Positions 1 to 10,359 are shown, numbered from the stretch's first letter. The stretch is DNA of 64,000 bases from Sphingobacteriia bacterium (GCA_011390785.1 JAABRR010000007.1:1-64000); one strand, 5' to 3'. The notes: generated by a model not told the origin, from the letters alone. Numbers and translations are program-made.

Positions 1-531
1 AAGCCTGTTTTTTGGGATTATGGGTATGGATTTAAAGTAATGGGTGAAGGAAGAAACTTCCGTTTCAGTCATGGCGGGGCAACTGCAGGATGGCATTCTC
101 ATTTTATGGCATTCCCCGAAAGGGGACAGGCCGTTGTGGTAATGACCAACGGAACCAATGGATGGGTACTGTGGCCTGAAATAGAAAGGGCGGTGGCAAA
201 TGTTTTTGAATGGCCGGTTCCGGTAACAAAATATGTTGCACCCATTGAACTGACGGAAAATCAGATTGAAGAATATACCGGCAATTATGCAATGAATGGC
301 CTGGATATTTCAATCACTTCTGACACGGCCGGTTTGAGTTTTGAAGGGGCCGGTATACGATGGCAACTGATACCTGTTCAAACAGATACGCTTGAGATTG
401 CAGATATGGAAGGGCAGGTGTTTTTCAGAAGAAGCGAGGAAAATGAGATTACCGGTTTGCACATGTGGTTTGGTGAACCTGACTGGTCGCCATACAGAGC
501 CTGGGATTTTACAAAAAAGAGCAGCGATTAG
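1..531 (+). CDS. Serine hydrolase, beta-lactamase class C family (C-terminal part)
   Basis: The reading frame is open from base 1, so the gene begins upstream of the window and only its last 176 codons are seen. The segment HGGATAGWHS followed by a hydrophobic strand ending in VVVMTNG is the third active-site motif region (HxG in place of KTG) of class C beta-lactamase / esterase-like serine hydrolases. The SxxK and YxN motifs lie outside the window. After it come about 110 residues of beta-rich C-terminal sequence typical of the extra domain found in many Bacteroidota members. Family is fairly sure; substrate (peptide, ester or lactam) cannot be told. Confidence 0.8.
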   Translation, partial: KPVFWDYGYGFKVMGEGRNFRFSHGGATAGWHSHFMAFPERGQAVVVMTNGTNGWVLWPEIERAVANVFEWPVPVTKYVAPIELTENQIEEYTGNYAMNGLDISITSDTAGLSFEGAGIRWQLIPVQTDTLEIADMEGQVFFRRSEENEITGLHMWFGEPDWSPYRAWDFTKKSSD

Positions 532-642
532 TATCTGGAAATGAATTCAACAGAAGAAGGCATTTAATTTCCAGGTCATTTTTTAGTGTGGTATAAACTC
601 CTCCGACTATGACTCTAAATCGTGCCCTGAATGCAATCAATT

Positions 643-1575
643 CTACCTCTCAGAAAACATTTTATTCATCACCAGCAGATGCGGTAAGGTAATGACCGCG
701 ATAAAAATGAAGAGTACCGGCAGGGGATCAATATGATTCAAAAAACCTGACCAGAGCAATGCGGTCAGTCCCAGGAAAAAAATGGCCAGCAGCGTAAACG
801 GTAAAGCCGCTTTCCATAGCCGCCAAACGGAATTTTTATCGCCTAGAAATTCTGACATATGATCAAACGTATTCAGCGAGTGCCATCCGCCGAAATATAG
901 GGCAAAAGCGGGTAGCAAGGGTAAAAAGTAGATTACTACCAGCAGCAATACGAAGTTGATCCATTTTACCTGTTGCCATTTCAGGGGCTCAAAACGCTGG
1001 GCGATAACACTTATCAAAATAAGGGATACCAGCAAAACTCCGTAAACCCCCAAGGAATTGCCTGCAATCCATTGCCAGATGTTCAGGGCCGGCATACTTT
1101 CACGGGTGATGCGAAAGATCAGGTCTGCAGTAAAGGCCGGTTCACGCATCAGGATAAGGAAAAGTACCAGTGTGCCCAAAAGCATCTGACTCACTTTCCA
1201 GAGCAAATGCCGCGGTGCAGATTGCATATCCGATTCACCGAAATGCCACGCCGATAATAGCAGAAACAACGAAAGACTTAAAACCGGCATAAAAAACCAA
1301 AGGATGGCATAGGCTGCAATCTGTAAAATGTATTTAAACAGGAAACGAAACAGGGAAAAGGGTTTTTTTTTCTTTTGGAAGTATTTTTCTTCCACAAGGT
1401 GATCTACGGCTCCGTGCGGTATGCCAATTAATATAACAAAGATGGCGAAGAAGATATAGTCTATAGCCGGGTTTACTTCTCCGGCCAGTTGATGAATTAA
1501 CACCACGACTATACCCATTATCAGGGCCCAGAAACGGGGCTGACGAAGTTGTTGTTTTAATGTTGTATTAAGCAT
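643..1575 (-). CDS. blh: Brp/Blh family beta-carotene 15,15'-dioxygenase
   Basis: A 310-residue multi-pass membrane protein with the family's histidine motifs: PHGAVDH at about residues 53-59, WHFGESD near 108, and GGWHSLNTFDH near 230. In characterised Blh proteins these histidines bind iron and the enzyme cleaves beta-carotene into two retinal molecules. Its ATG overlaps the last 8 bases of the upstream lycopene cyclase gene, so the two are almost certainly co-transcribed and translationally coupled: lycopene to beta-carotene to retinal. Retinal usually serves a rhodopsin, but none is encoded in this window. Confidence 0.9.
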   Translation of the reverse strand: MLNTTLKQQLRQPRFWALIMGIVVVLIHQLAGEVNPAIDYIFFAIFVILIGIPHGAVDHLVEEKYFQKKKKPFSLFRFLFKYILQIAAYAILWFFMPVLSLSLFLLLSAWHFGESDMQSAPRHLLWKVSQMLLGTLVLFLILMREPAFTADLIFRITRESMPALNIWQWIAGNSLGVYGVLLVSLILISVIAQRFEPLKWQQVKWINFVLLLVVIYFLPLLPAFALYFGGWHSLNTFDHMSEFLGDKNSVWRLWKAALPFTLLAIFFLGLTALLWSGFLNHIDPLPVLFIFIAVITLPHLLVMNKMFSER

Positions 1576-2767
1576 TTTGCAATTCCCTTAAAACATGATA
1601 TTCATATTCCGGTTGGGCAAAGCTTTTTCCGGTCAGCCTGTAATACAAAGCTTTTAAGAAGATGCGGATGGGCAGTCTTGCGAATATGTTGGCCTCCTCC
1701 CATACACTGGTTTTCTGATCGAGAAAGCGCAATATGGTCTCCATCTTTCTTCGCTGAAACAGCTGCGTGAAAATTTCTTTGCAGGTTTGCGGGTGATTGC
1801 GGATTATCCAGAGCAAAAGTGCATCATAAAAAGCAAACCTGTCATTTTCGTTGAAACGCTTCGGTTTCTTACCTGTAAAATAGGCCCGGGCAATTTCTTT
1901 GCTGTCATTGTGGATTCGTTGAAAAGCATAACCTGTGCTTGCTTTAACCATGCCTGCCAGCGTTCCCAGGTTAATCTCACCGTTTTTGCCAGAATGCCTG
2001 AAAACTCCCTGCTGCATAGGGATCTGGCCGTATTCTTTTTCCAGTAAATTATATTTTTTGCCTACATGTTCCGAGATATAAGCTGCAATCTCTTTTTCAT
2101 AAACCGACATATCGTATGGTTGAGGGCCGAAATAAGTCAGCTCAACCAGGGCTCGCTTTTCCGTCAGGGGTAAGATGTACATAAAGCGACATTCACCATT
2201 GCGGGCAACCGTAAAATCCATCAGACGGGCGTTATTGGGGTCAAAGGCCACATCTTCCGATTCGATAAACCAGCCACGGAAATGCTGCCAGAGATCTATT
2301 CGGGGTTTTTCACCCAGAAAAGCACTGTTGTAAACTTTGGGGGATTTATACAATCCGTTTCCTGTAGTGACCTTAAAACTCCCATCTGAACCTGAAATAT
2401 CCAGAGCTATATCTTTTTGAAATTGTATATTGGGATTTTGGGAAAGAAACTCCTCGTTGAAATACTCAAAAAAAGATTCACCCGGAATGTAGTGATATTT
2501 GAAATTCCCAAGATCCTGGCGTACGATAACATCATCCGATTTAAAAGAGAGTTCTTTCCAGGATGTGTTAACCATTTTTTGTAACTCCGGTTCCAGGTCA
2601 TTATCCCAGAAGCACCAAGAACGCTGCTTTTCTTTTCCGTCTCCCAGCAAAAGAACCTTTTGATTTGCAAAAGCAGGATATTTCGAAAGCTCATACAACA
2701 GCAAAAAACCGGCTAATCCATCGCCGATAACTATCAGATCAAAAAGTGTTTTTTGCTGTGTTTGCAT
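1568..2767 (-). CDS. crtY: Lycopene beta-cyclase (CrtY type)
   Basis: A 399-residue flavoprotein of the lycopene cyclase family, which closes both ends of lycopene into beta-carotene. The N-terminus has the dinucleotide-binding segment DLIVIGDGLAGFLLLYELS, followed by the family signature RSWCFWD near residue 50; FLGEKPRIDLWQHFRGW further on is also typical. The frame could start at a TTG three bases earlier, but the ATG at 2767 is preferred. It is the first gene of a two-gene unit with blh (8-base overlap). Other carotenoid genes (crtE, crtB, crtI) are not present here, so precursors must come from elsewhere in the genome. Confidence 0.9.
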   Translation of the reverse strand: MQTQQKTLFDLIVIGDGLAGFLLLYELSKYPAFANQKVLLLGDGKEKQRSWCFWDNDLEPELQKMVNTSWKELSFKSDDVIVRQDLGNFKYHYIPGESFFEYFNEEFLSQNPNIQFQKDIALDISGSDGSFKVTTGNGLYKSPKVYNSAFLGEKPRIDLWQHFRGWFIESEDVAFDPNNARLMDFTVARNGECRFMYILPLTEKRALVELTYFGPQPYDMSVYEKEIAAYISEHVGKKYNLLEKEYGQIPMQQGVFRHSGKNGEINLGTLAGMVKASTGYAFQRIHNDSKEIARAYFTGKKPKRFNENDRFAFYDALLLWIIRNHPQTCKEIFTQLFQRRKMETILRFLDQKTSVWEEANIFARLPIRIFLKALYYRLTGKSFAQPEYEYHVLRELQNA

Positions 2768-2858
2768 CAATTAAAATTTAAAGTTATTTGTAAACATGTA
2801 AATAGTTGAATTGTTCTCTTTCCTGTTTTGTAAATTTTGAAAATAAATCCAATTTTTC

Positions 2859-2889
2859 TTGGTTTCGAAAAGAGCAAACCTTATATTTG
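2859..2889 (+). promoter_or_regulatory. Bacteroidota-type promoter for perR-katG
   Basis: TTG at 2859-2861 and TATATTTG at 2882-2889 are separated by 20 bases. This matches the -33 TTG / -7 TAnnTTTG pattern known for the primary sigma factor of Bacteroidota (usual spacing 19-21). The inferred transcription start falls at about 2896-2900, just before the palindromic operator. Confidence 0.65.
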
Positions 2890-2899
2890 CTGACTATTA

Positions 2900-2918
2900 A
2901 AAGAGAATCATTCTCTTT
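2900..2918 (+). promoter_or_regulatory. Perfect 8-3-8 palindrome, likely PerR/Fur-family operator
   Basis: AAAGAGAATCATTCTCTTT is a perfect inverted repeat (8-base arms, 3-base centre) whose core GAGAATCATTCTC resembles Fur/PerR boxes. It sits over the inferred transcription start and 14 bases before the perR start codon, an ideal place for autorepression. A lone half-site-like TTCTCTTT lies at about 2814-2821, toward crtY. Confidence 0.7.
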
Positions 2919-2932
2919 AACGGGCACCGAAT

Positions 2933-3355
2933 ATGAAAGCAGAAGAAATCAGCAGGAAACTTATTGAAAAAGGTCTTAAAGTTACTCCCCAAAGGATTGC
3001 TGTTTATGAAGCTGTAATACAACTCAACAATCATCCCACCGCAGAAAGTATTATCAAAAATATCAAGAAAACATCTCCACATATAGCTTCGGCAACAGTA
3101 TATAAAGTGCTGGATGCCTTAACAGAGAATGGCCTGATTAAAAGAGTAAAAACTGAGAAGGATATAATGAGATATGATGCTATTCTTGAAAAGCATCATC
3201 ATTTATATTGCACCGAAACAGATCGAATTGAAGATTACCAGGACGAACATCTGGACAGGTTGATTGAGAATTATTTTAAGGAAAAAGAGATTCCCGATTT
3301 TGAAATTGAAGATATAAAACTACAGATCAACGGGAAGTTTATGAAAAACAATTAA
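2933..3355 (+). CDS. perR: Fur-family peroxide-type repressor (PerR-like)
   Basis: A 140-residue Fur-family regulator: winged helix at about 1-85 (KVTPQRIAVYEAV, ASATVYKVLDAL) and a short dimerisation domain. Against Bacillus PerR the regulatory metal ligands are kept: the His of NHPTAE, the Asp of RYDA and the His cluster KHHH. Only one of the four structural zinc cysteines remains (HHHLYC); the partner of its CxxC and the whole C-terminal CxxC are missing. katG starts 32 bases downstream on the same strand, which supports a peroxide-sensing role and co-transcription. Fur or Zur function is less likely in this context. Confidence 0.88.
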   Translation: MKAEEISRKLIEKGLKVTPQRIAVYEAVIQLNNHPTAESIIKNIKKTSPHIASATVYKVLDALTENGLIKRVKTEKDIMRYDAILEKHHHLYCTETDRIEDYQDEHLDRLIENYFKEKEIPDFEIEDIKLQINGKFMKNN

Positions 3356-3366
3356 TTGAAAGTTAA

Positions 3367-5574
<2,208 letters not shown>

Positions 5575-5623
5575 GGGTTTTAGCAATCTGCTGATTTAAA
5601 ACCAGATTAATAATAGATTATTT

Positions 5624-5654
5624 AAAGGTAGTTCGGAAACGGGCTGCCTTTTTT
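5624..5654 (+). terminator. Rho-independent terminator of katG
   Basis: A 10-bp stem with three G-U pairs (AGGTAGTTCG / CGGGCTGCCT, 5626-5649) closes a GAAA tetraloop, is extended by A-T pairs, and runs into a T tract, 50 bases after the katG stop. Confidence 0.85.
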
Positions 5655-5854
5655 GATTATTATGGGGGTTCGATGACCTAATACATCTTTATCATCTGTA
5701 AGATTCAAACCGCTAGGGTTATCTTCATTTGTATCATCAAATAATCGAACAATTAATATAATCGTTTTTAAATTCATCGATTTTTATTGTTTCAGATAGT
5801 ATGAATATTTTGGTACTCCCCACAAACAAAGCTTTGGGTGCTCTGCTCATAATA

Positions 5855-6074
5855 CTACTTTGACACATTTAGTAATTCATTTTACAATGTAGCCCCTACA
5901 GGGTTTAGAGAAACATACCGGATATCTGAAGCTACAATAATTTATGCCCCACAGGTAAAAGACGGGTATTCCTGTTATTACCGCGTAGCAGTTTAATTAT
6001 TGTTGAAAAAAAGTTGCTCCCTGTTTTTTTACCGCGTACCGGTTACATGCCAAGATTACAATGTGTCAAAGTAG
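5855..6074. repeat. 220-bp element bounded by 15-bp inverted repeats
   Basis: CTACTTTGACACATT (5855-5869) and AATGTGTCAAAGTAG (6060-6074) are perfect reverse complements. Inside are a small REP-like motif TAGCCCCTACAGGG near 5892-5905 and a 10-base direct repeat TTACCGCGTA at 5978-5987 and 6029-6038. There is no open frame. The form suggests a non-autonomous mobile element (MITE-like) or a decayed insertion sequence; no clear target-site duplication is seen. Confidence 0.55.
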
Positions 6075-6654
6075 AATTAGGATAAAGTAGAGTTTTGCAA
6101 TAAATTTTTGTTTAATTAGTTGTGACATTCCATCCAGGGGCCTGGGGGGACCATTTGTTTTCGAAGCATACTAATTGCTTTCACCAAACAATGTCAGTTG
6201 CTTTGTCTGTTATTGAAAACATGTACAAAATAATTGTGAAAATATATTCATTAATCGTCAATTATGTTTAATTTAGCGGGAAAGTTTTTATAAAATAAAA
6301 GGAAACAATACCAGGAAAAGCATCTGATGCTTATCATTTCTTGTCCTCCCCCAACAAACCAGTGGCTTTTTCGTGTGCAACACAAAAATTAGTCACCGGG
6401 TTTTATGGTTATCAATAGTTTACAGATTCGTATAAACAAAGAATACAATACCTTTAACAAAGTGCAGTGGCATTTAGGGTTTTATTGATAATTCAGACAT
6501 TCCTCCCTCTTCATTCTTTTAGCTTTGGCTGAGAGTTTTTTAGTATTTAATTACTTATTTACGCAACACTTTATCGTTCATTGCTGTAACTCCCAACTGC
6601 AACAACAATAAATAGAAACATATAAATCAAAAAGTGCATTAAATAATTTAAAAA

Positions 6655-6661
6655 AGGAGGT
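6655..6661 (+). promoter_or_regulatory. Strong Shine-Dalgarno site before the gene at 6667
   Basis: AGGAGGT lies five bases before the ATG. Most genes in this window have only A-rich leaders, as is usual in Bacteroidota, so this full anti-16S match stands out. Confidence 0.7.
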
Positions 6662-6666
6662 CAAAA

Positions 6667-7155
6667 ATGCAACACAAACAATTAAAATGGAGTGTCGCAC
6701 TTTTGTTGGGGCTTTGCCTGACAGGATTGCAAGCACAGCAAAGTATTAACACCGCAGGTGGTAATGCTTCGGGTAGTGGAGGCTCGGTGAGCTATTCCGT
6801 AGGACAGATTGTGTATCAAACTCATGCAGGAACCGGAGGTTCGGCATTAGAAGGAGTTCAACAGCCATACGAGATTTCTGTTGTAACAGCGATTGAAGAA
6901 GCCAAAGAAATAAAGCTTTGGTTTTCAGCTTATCCAAACCCCACTACCGATTATCTTACATTGAGCATTGATGAGTATGATATCTCAAACTTATCATACC
7001 AAATCTTCGATATCAATGGAAATCTTTTACAAAGTGAGAAAATCACAAACAATCAAACAAACATTGTTATGAGTAATCTTGTGCCAGCTTCTTATTTTGT
7101 AAAGGTAACAGGAAGTAAGAATGTAGTAAAAACGTTTAAAATCATTAAAAATTAG
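6667..7155 (+). CDS. Small secreted protein with T9SS type A sorting domain
   Basis: A 162-residue protein with a signal peptide (about 1-24, cut after LQAQ), a short Gly/Ser-rich segment containing GGSVSYSVGQIVYQT and GVQQPYEIS, and a C-terminal type A sorting domain (YPNPTTDYLTL at about 97, KTFKIIKN at the end). The Ser-Val-Gly-Gln-type segment recurs in many Bacteroidota proteins encoded just upstream of secreted fibre-like or cell-surface proteins; its function is unknown. The next gene starts 13 bases later with its own strong ribosome site overlapping this stop codon, so the two are a unit. Confidence 0.85.
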   Translation: MQHKQLKWSVALLLGLCLTGLQAQQSINTAGGNASGSGGSVSYSVGQIVYQTHAGTGGSALEGVQQPYEISVVTAIEEAKEIKLWFSAYPNPTTDYLTLSIDEYDISNLSYQIFDINGNLLQSEKITNNQTNIVMSNLVPASYFVKVTGSKNVVKTFKIIKN

Positions 7156-7160
7156 GGAGG
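7154..7160 (+). promoter_or_regulatory. Strong Shine-Dalgarno site before the gene at 7169
   Basis: AGGGAGG overlaps the stop codon of the upstream gene and lies eight bases before the ATG at 7169. Two adjacent genes with this trait contrast with the rest of the window. Confidence 0.65.
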
Positions 7161-7168
7161 ACTAAACA

Positions 7169-8101
7169 ATGAAAAAATTATTTGCAATTGCAGTCGCCGT
7201 TCTGTTAACAGCAAGTCTGTTTGCTCAGGCACCCGAAAAAATGAGCTATCAGGCAGTAATTAGAGATGCAGATGCTAATTTGGTATCAAACCAGGAAGTA
7301 GGAGTTCGTATACAAATACTTCAGGAATCAGAATTTGGTGCAGCTGTTTATGTTGAAACACAAACACCAACTACAAATGAAAATGGACTGATGACTATTG
7401 AAATAGCAGGTGAAAATTCTGAAGTGGTTAGCGGAAATTTTTCAACTATTGACTGGGGAAATGGGATCTATTTCATTAAAACTGAAATTGATATAACCGG
7501 AGGAACATCTTATGTAATTACAAATACAAGCCAGTTGCTAAGTGTGCCCTATACATTTTATGCCCAAAAGGCCGGCATTGCCGGAAATGCTGCAACATCT
7601 GAAACTGCTGCTGTGGCTGAGAGTGTGGACTGGGAAGATGTTGACAATAAACCAGTAACATTATCTGAAATGGGGATTCCCAATCCGGTAAATATCTCTG
7701 CAATTTACCCCTCGTGTAAAACCCTGGATGCTTTTGACAGTAACTATCAGAAATTAGCCGATTTAGGAACATTCACCAAATTGAACGCAGAAACTTTATT
7801 AGAATTAATGTTTATTGGAAGATTAGCAGTAGGTACAATGACTGGGTTGGCTGTAACTTTTGAGTTAAGAATTGATGACCAGGCTACTACAAATAAATTT
7901 GCCTGTGCTACTGTAAGAGAAGAAGAGGTTGGTCTGCAGGGAACAAATGCAACAATATATGGTGTTTTTAACAATATACCCATAGGTTCCCATACCGTTA
8001 GTATTTGGGTAAAGGCAACTTCAGGTACAGGAACAAATGCCCGTATTAGTCCAAATTGTTTTTCCTCTGTTGATAAGGTTATTATTAAAGAATATAAATA
8101 G
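7169..8101 (+). CDS. Secreted protein with conserved N-terminal region and variable C-terminal head
   Basis: 310 residues. After a signal peptide (MKKLFAIAVAVLLTASLFAQ) comes a conserved block, about 21-140 (KMSYQAVIRD, RIQILQ, YVETQTPTTNENGL, YFIKTEID, LLSVPYTFYAQKA), that fronts many secreted Bacteroidota proteins whose C-terminal parts differ widely. A short linker (about 141-170) leads to a C-terminal beta-sandwich-like head (about 185-310: VTFELRID, IPIGSHTVSIWVKA, DKVIIKEYK). No sorting domain is seen on this protein; its upstream partner carries one. It resembles a fibre or receptor-binding architecture, but no function is known and I do not assign one. Confidence 0.75.
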   Translation: MKKLFAIAVAVLLTASLFAQAPEKMSYQAVIRDADANLVSNQEVGVRIQILQESEFGAAVYVETQTPTTNENGLMTIEIAGENSEVVSGNFSTIDWGNGIYFIKTEIDITGGTSYVITNTSQLLSVPYTFYAQKAGIAGNAATSETAAVAESVDWEDVDNKPVTLSEMGIPNPVNISAIYPSCKTLDAFDSNYQKLADLGTFTKLNAETLLELMFIGRLAVGTMTGLAVTFELRIDDQATTNKFACATVREEEVGLQGTNATIYGVFNNIPIGSHTVSIWVKATSGTGTNARISPNCFSSVDKVIIKEYK

Positions 8102-8210
8102 TACCTGCTGAAAAACATTCACAATTGAAGTTTGCAATCATATAACCTTTAATTTCAAACTTTTAAAATAAGGTTTTAACATCTATATCCTTAATCTTAC
8201 CCTGGGGTAG

Positions 8211-8307
8211 GACGACTTCCTGATCGTTCAACCAAAGGGTAAGACCCAGCACGTTTAAATTTATCAAAATATTTCACCCCACACCCATTTTCCAGGATTG
8301 GCTCATT
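8211..8307. repeat. Degenerate direct repeat, copy 1 (partner 10262-10359)
   Basis: About 97 bases align in the same orientation with 10262-10359, starting with GACGACTT and ending with GGCTCATT. The copies flank the esterase gene. The homology covers the 3' end of an oxidoreductase-like gene plus its downstream spacer. Confidence 0.7.
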
Positions 8308-8456
8308 GGGTGTTATCTATTAACAATTTGTCTTTGTACTCATTGCCTGAATCATATCCAGAACTCCGGATCATCCAGGTAAAGCGCTTTGAACTATGAA
8401 GAAAAGGCCAACAATGCTTCCCAATATAGCGTAATAAGTTATATTTTTAATTCTCA
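8211..8456 (-). pseudogene. Internally deleted remnant related to the FAD-dependent oxidoreductase gene
   Basis: Read on the minus strand from 8456 there is a start with a signal-peptide-like segment (MRIKNITYYAILGSIVG then LFFIVQSA) that soon stops. In other frames follow GNEYKDKLLIDN, like GNEYKGKIFIDT inside the intact oxidoreductase at 10312-12054, and NEPILENGCGVKYFD, nearly identical to that protein's last residues. At DNA level 8332-8347 equals 11520-11535, and 8211-8307 aligns with 10262-10359. It therefore looks like a paralogue that lost most of its interior and gained frameshifts. The rest of the 8102-8620 gap holds no clear gene; a 27-codon frame at 8491-8574 (minus) may be another scrap. 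Confidence 0.55.
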
Positions 8457-8620
8457 TAATTATCGGTTTTCTGATTAGGATGATCAAAAATTAGGCTTTC
8501 ACAATCGCTTTAGGAGAATATCTGTTCCAAATAGCATAGTAATTTGTTTCAATGGCTTTACGTGGTGGTATCATTTTTTTTTAGCCGTATATTGCAGATT
8601 AAGTCTTCTTTTTTCTGCTG

Positions 8621-10207
8621 CTATTCCGGAAGAAGAGCGCGATGGATCAGGAAGGCAACCAGTTTGTAACCCTGTTCGTTGAAATGCACACCATCCCGCG
8701 TGAGTTCATCATAAACCGGCCATAGGGCAGACTGAACATCGATGTAGGCAACATCAGCTTTTGCAGCTACTTTAGCAAAGTCTTTGTTGAGCTGTTGCAC
8801 TCTGCGGGCACCACCGTGGTATTTTTCCTGCAGGATGCTGTCGTGGCCATAGGGTGGAGGCGAAATCATTACAATCTCGGGTACTGATCTATTTTCGTAG
8901 TATAGCTTTATGGAATCAAGTAACTGGTTATAAAGCCCCGGTACTTCTCTTAGTTTCCTGTCAAATTCATTTTTACAATCGTTGGTACCCAGCATAATGA
9001 GCACTTTGTTGATTCTGTTGCCTTCCGGATCATACCGCGTAAGATGATTTGTAATATTTTTGAGAGAATTTCGCGACTCACTGCCCGAATTATCAAATCC
9101 AATGGTGTTTCCTGAAATGGATGTATTAAAAAATGTATCGTTGAACAACAATACCTGCAGCTGATCTACCCATCCTCCTTTTTTGGCCCCATTGGAATCA
9201 CCAATAACCAGGACGGTTTCTGCCGGAACATGATTCAATGCTACTTCGGTAAGCATTTCATGCCCACCATCAAAAATAACAATCTGTATTTTATCTTCAA
9301 ACTGATTGGCATAGTGGATTTTTCTGTCAGAAATTGTTTGTTTCCCATCTCCGGGCATGTAGCGCGTTACGACCAATTGGTTGATAATATCCTGAGAAAT
9401 CAATTCGGTTGAGGCCATAGGCTTAAAATCCCGGATTATTTTATTGCACATTTCTAATGAATGTGTAATGGGAACAGAGCCGTTGTAGCCATCATGAATT
9501 CCTGCATATAAATACAATCTGCTGTTTTCACGAAGTTCAACAGGTGTATCCATAAATATGGGTGATCTTTTTTTTGCTTCCTGAACATCCGGATATTTTT
9601 CATTGCCTGCGGTTGCCAGAGCTATATGGCTGGCATACGGGGTTTGTCTTCCCAATGATTCATAATACCATTTCGACAAATCTGTAATAGGAACCCAGGC
9701 TGAAAACGTACGAATGTTATGTTTCGATTGCATATAGGCGATTAAGGTTGCATGTCCGCCACCACTTACCCCTATTACATGAATATTATGGATGTCAACA
9801 TTTGCGTTCTCAAGGGCATACGCTATGGCATCGTCGATATCAGACGTCACCAGTGGGCTGCCACAGGCCTCGATGGTGTTGTTCGGGCCGCGAAAATCCG
9901 GACGAATGTAGTTATAATCACGGGCTAGTATTTCCTGAATTAAAGGATCACGCTGCTGGTAATTGTTGCTCCAGGTGTGAAGACTTACGATCAAAGGTTG
10001 GGGCGTGTCTTGCGAAGTAGCATAAAAATAGGCGGGCTGTATTTTTCCATCAACTGTTGATGGTATTTCCACATCCAAAAACTGTTGTGGCCAATCAGGC
10101 CTTGATGTATCATCCCATTGGGGGTCCTGGGCCTGTGTGAAGTTCAAAATCAACAGGCCTAATAAGGTACATGCAAAAAAATGGATTACTGGTTTCATTA
10201 TGGTCAT
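8621..10207 (-). CDS. Two-domain secreted esterase: alpha/beta hydrolase plus SGNH/GDSL hydrolase
   Basis: 528 residues from the ATG at 10207 (signal peptide to about residue 27; a second ATG lies three codons later). The N-terminal half is a prolyl-oligopeptidase-like alpha/beta hydrolase: nucleophile Ser148 in GVSGGGH, Asp239 in GIHDG, His316 in DGGHEM. The C-terminal half is an SGNH hydrolase: Ser338 in GDSNG, Asn409 in GTND, Asp505-xx-His508 in DGVHFN. Both triads look complete, so both domains may act, probably removing acyl groups from glycans. The frame stays open upstream to 10315, but that part is the repeated spacer, not protein. It follows the FAD oxidoreductase gene by 104 bases on the same strand. 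Confidence 0.85.
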   Translation of the reverse strand: MTIMKPVIHFFACTLLGLLILNFTQAQDPQWDDTSRPDWPQQFLDVEIPSTVDGKIQPAYFYATSQDTPQPLIVSLHTWSNNYQQRDPLIQEILARDYNYIRPDFRGPNNTIEACGSPLVTSDIDDAIAYALENANVDIHNIHVIGVSGGGHATLIAYMQSKHNIRTFSAWVPITDLSKWYYESLGRQTPYASHIALATAGNEKYPDVQEAKKRSPIFMDTPVELRENSRLYLYAGIHDGYNGSVPITHSLEMCNKIIRDFKPMASTELISQDIINQLVVTRYMPGDGKQTISDRKIHYANQFEDKIQIVIFDGGHEMLTEVALNHVPAETVLVIGDSNGAKKGGWVDQLQVLLFNDTFFNTSISGNTIGFDNSGSESRNSLKNITNHLTRYDPEGNRINKVLIMLGTNDCKNEFDRKLREVPGLYNQLLDSIKLYYENRSVPEIVMISPPPYGHDSILQEKYHGGARRVQQLNKDFAKVAAKADVAYIDVQSALWPVYDELTRDGVHFNEQGYKLVAFLIHRALLPE

Positions 10208-10261
10208 AATAGAAAATTTTGGTGGGTAAATAGTTAACTTTTCATGCCTAATTTGTGTTCG

Positions 10262-10359
10262 GACGACTTTCTGATCATCCAACCACAAGGTAAAGGGCAC
10301 CATTTTCCTAATCAATCAAAATATTTCACCACACAACCGTTTTCCAGTATTGGCTCATT
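10262..10359. repeat. Degenerate direct repeat, copy 2 (partner 8211-8307)
   Basis: This copy spans the last codons of the intact FAD oxidoreductase and the spacer before the esterase. In the spacer both copies also encode a TLWL(D/N)DQ(K/E)VV-like peptide in another frame, with a synonymous double change at the second Leu, which hints that an ancestral protein once extended through it. Confidence 0.65.

Larger units (their letters stand above)
5655..6666. other. Gene-poor AT-rich region
   Basis: About 1 kb with no convincing coding frame on either strand. It holds the inverted-repeat element at 5855-6074 described separately, and a lone -7-like element TAGCTTTG at 6520-6527 without a matching -33 partner, which might serve the gene at 6667. 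I see nothing else definable. Confidence 0.5.

Noticed and set aside
9748-10020. Long antisense open frames inside several genes (for example here and 10783-11325)
   Set aside because: They are mirror frames of well-supported genes with no ribosome site, signal or domain of their own.
10208-10315. Upstream extension of the esterase reading frame to 10315
   Set aside because: The extra 36 residues are not signal-like, overlap the oxidoreductase stop and come from the repeated spacer; a clear signal peptide begins at 10207/10198.
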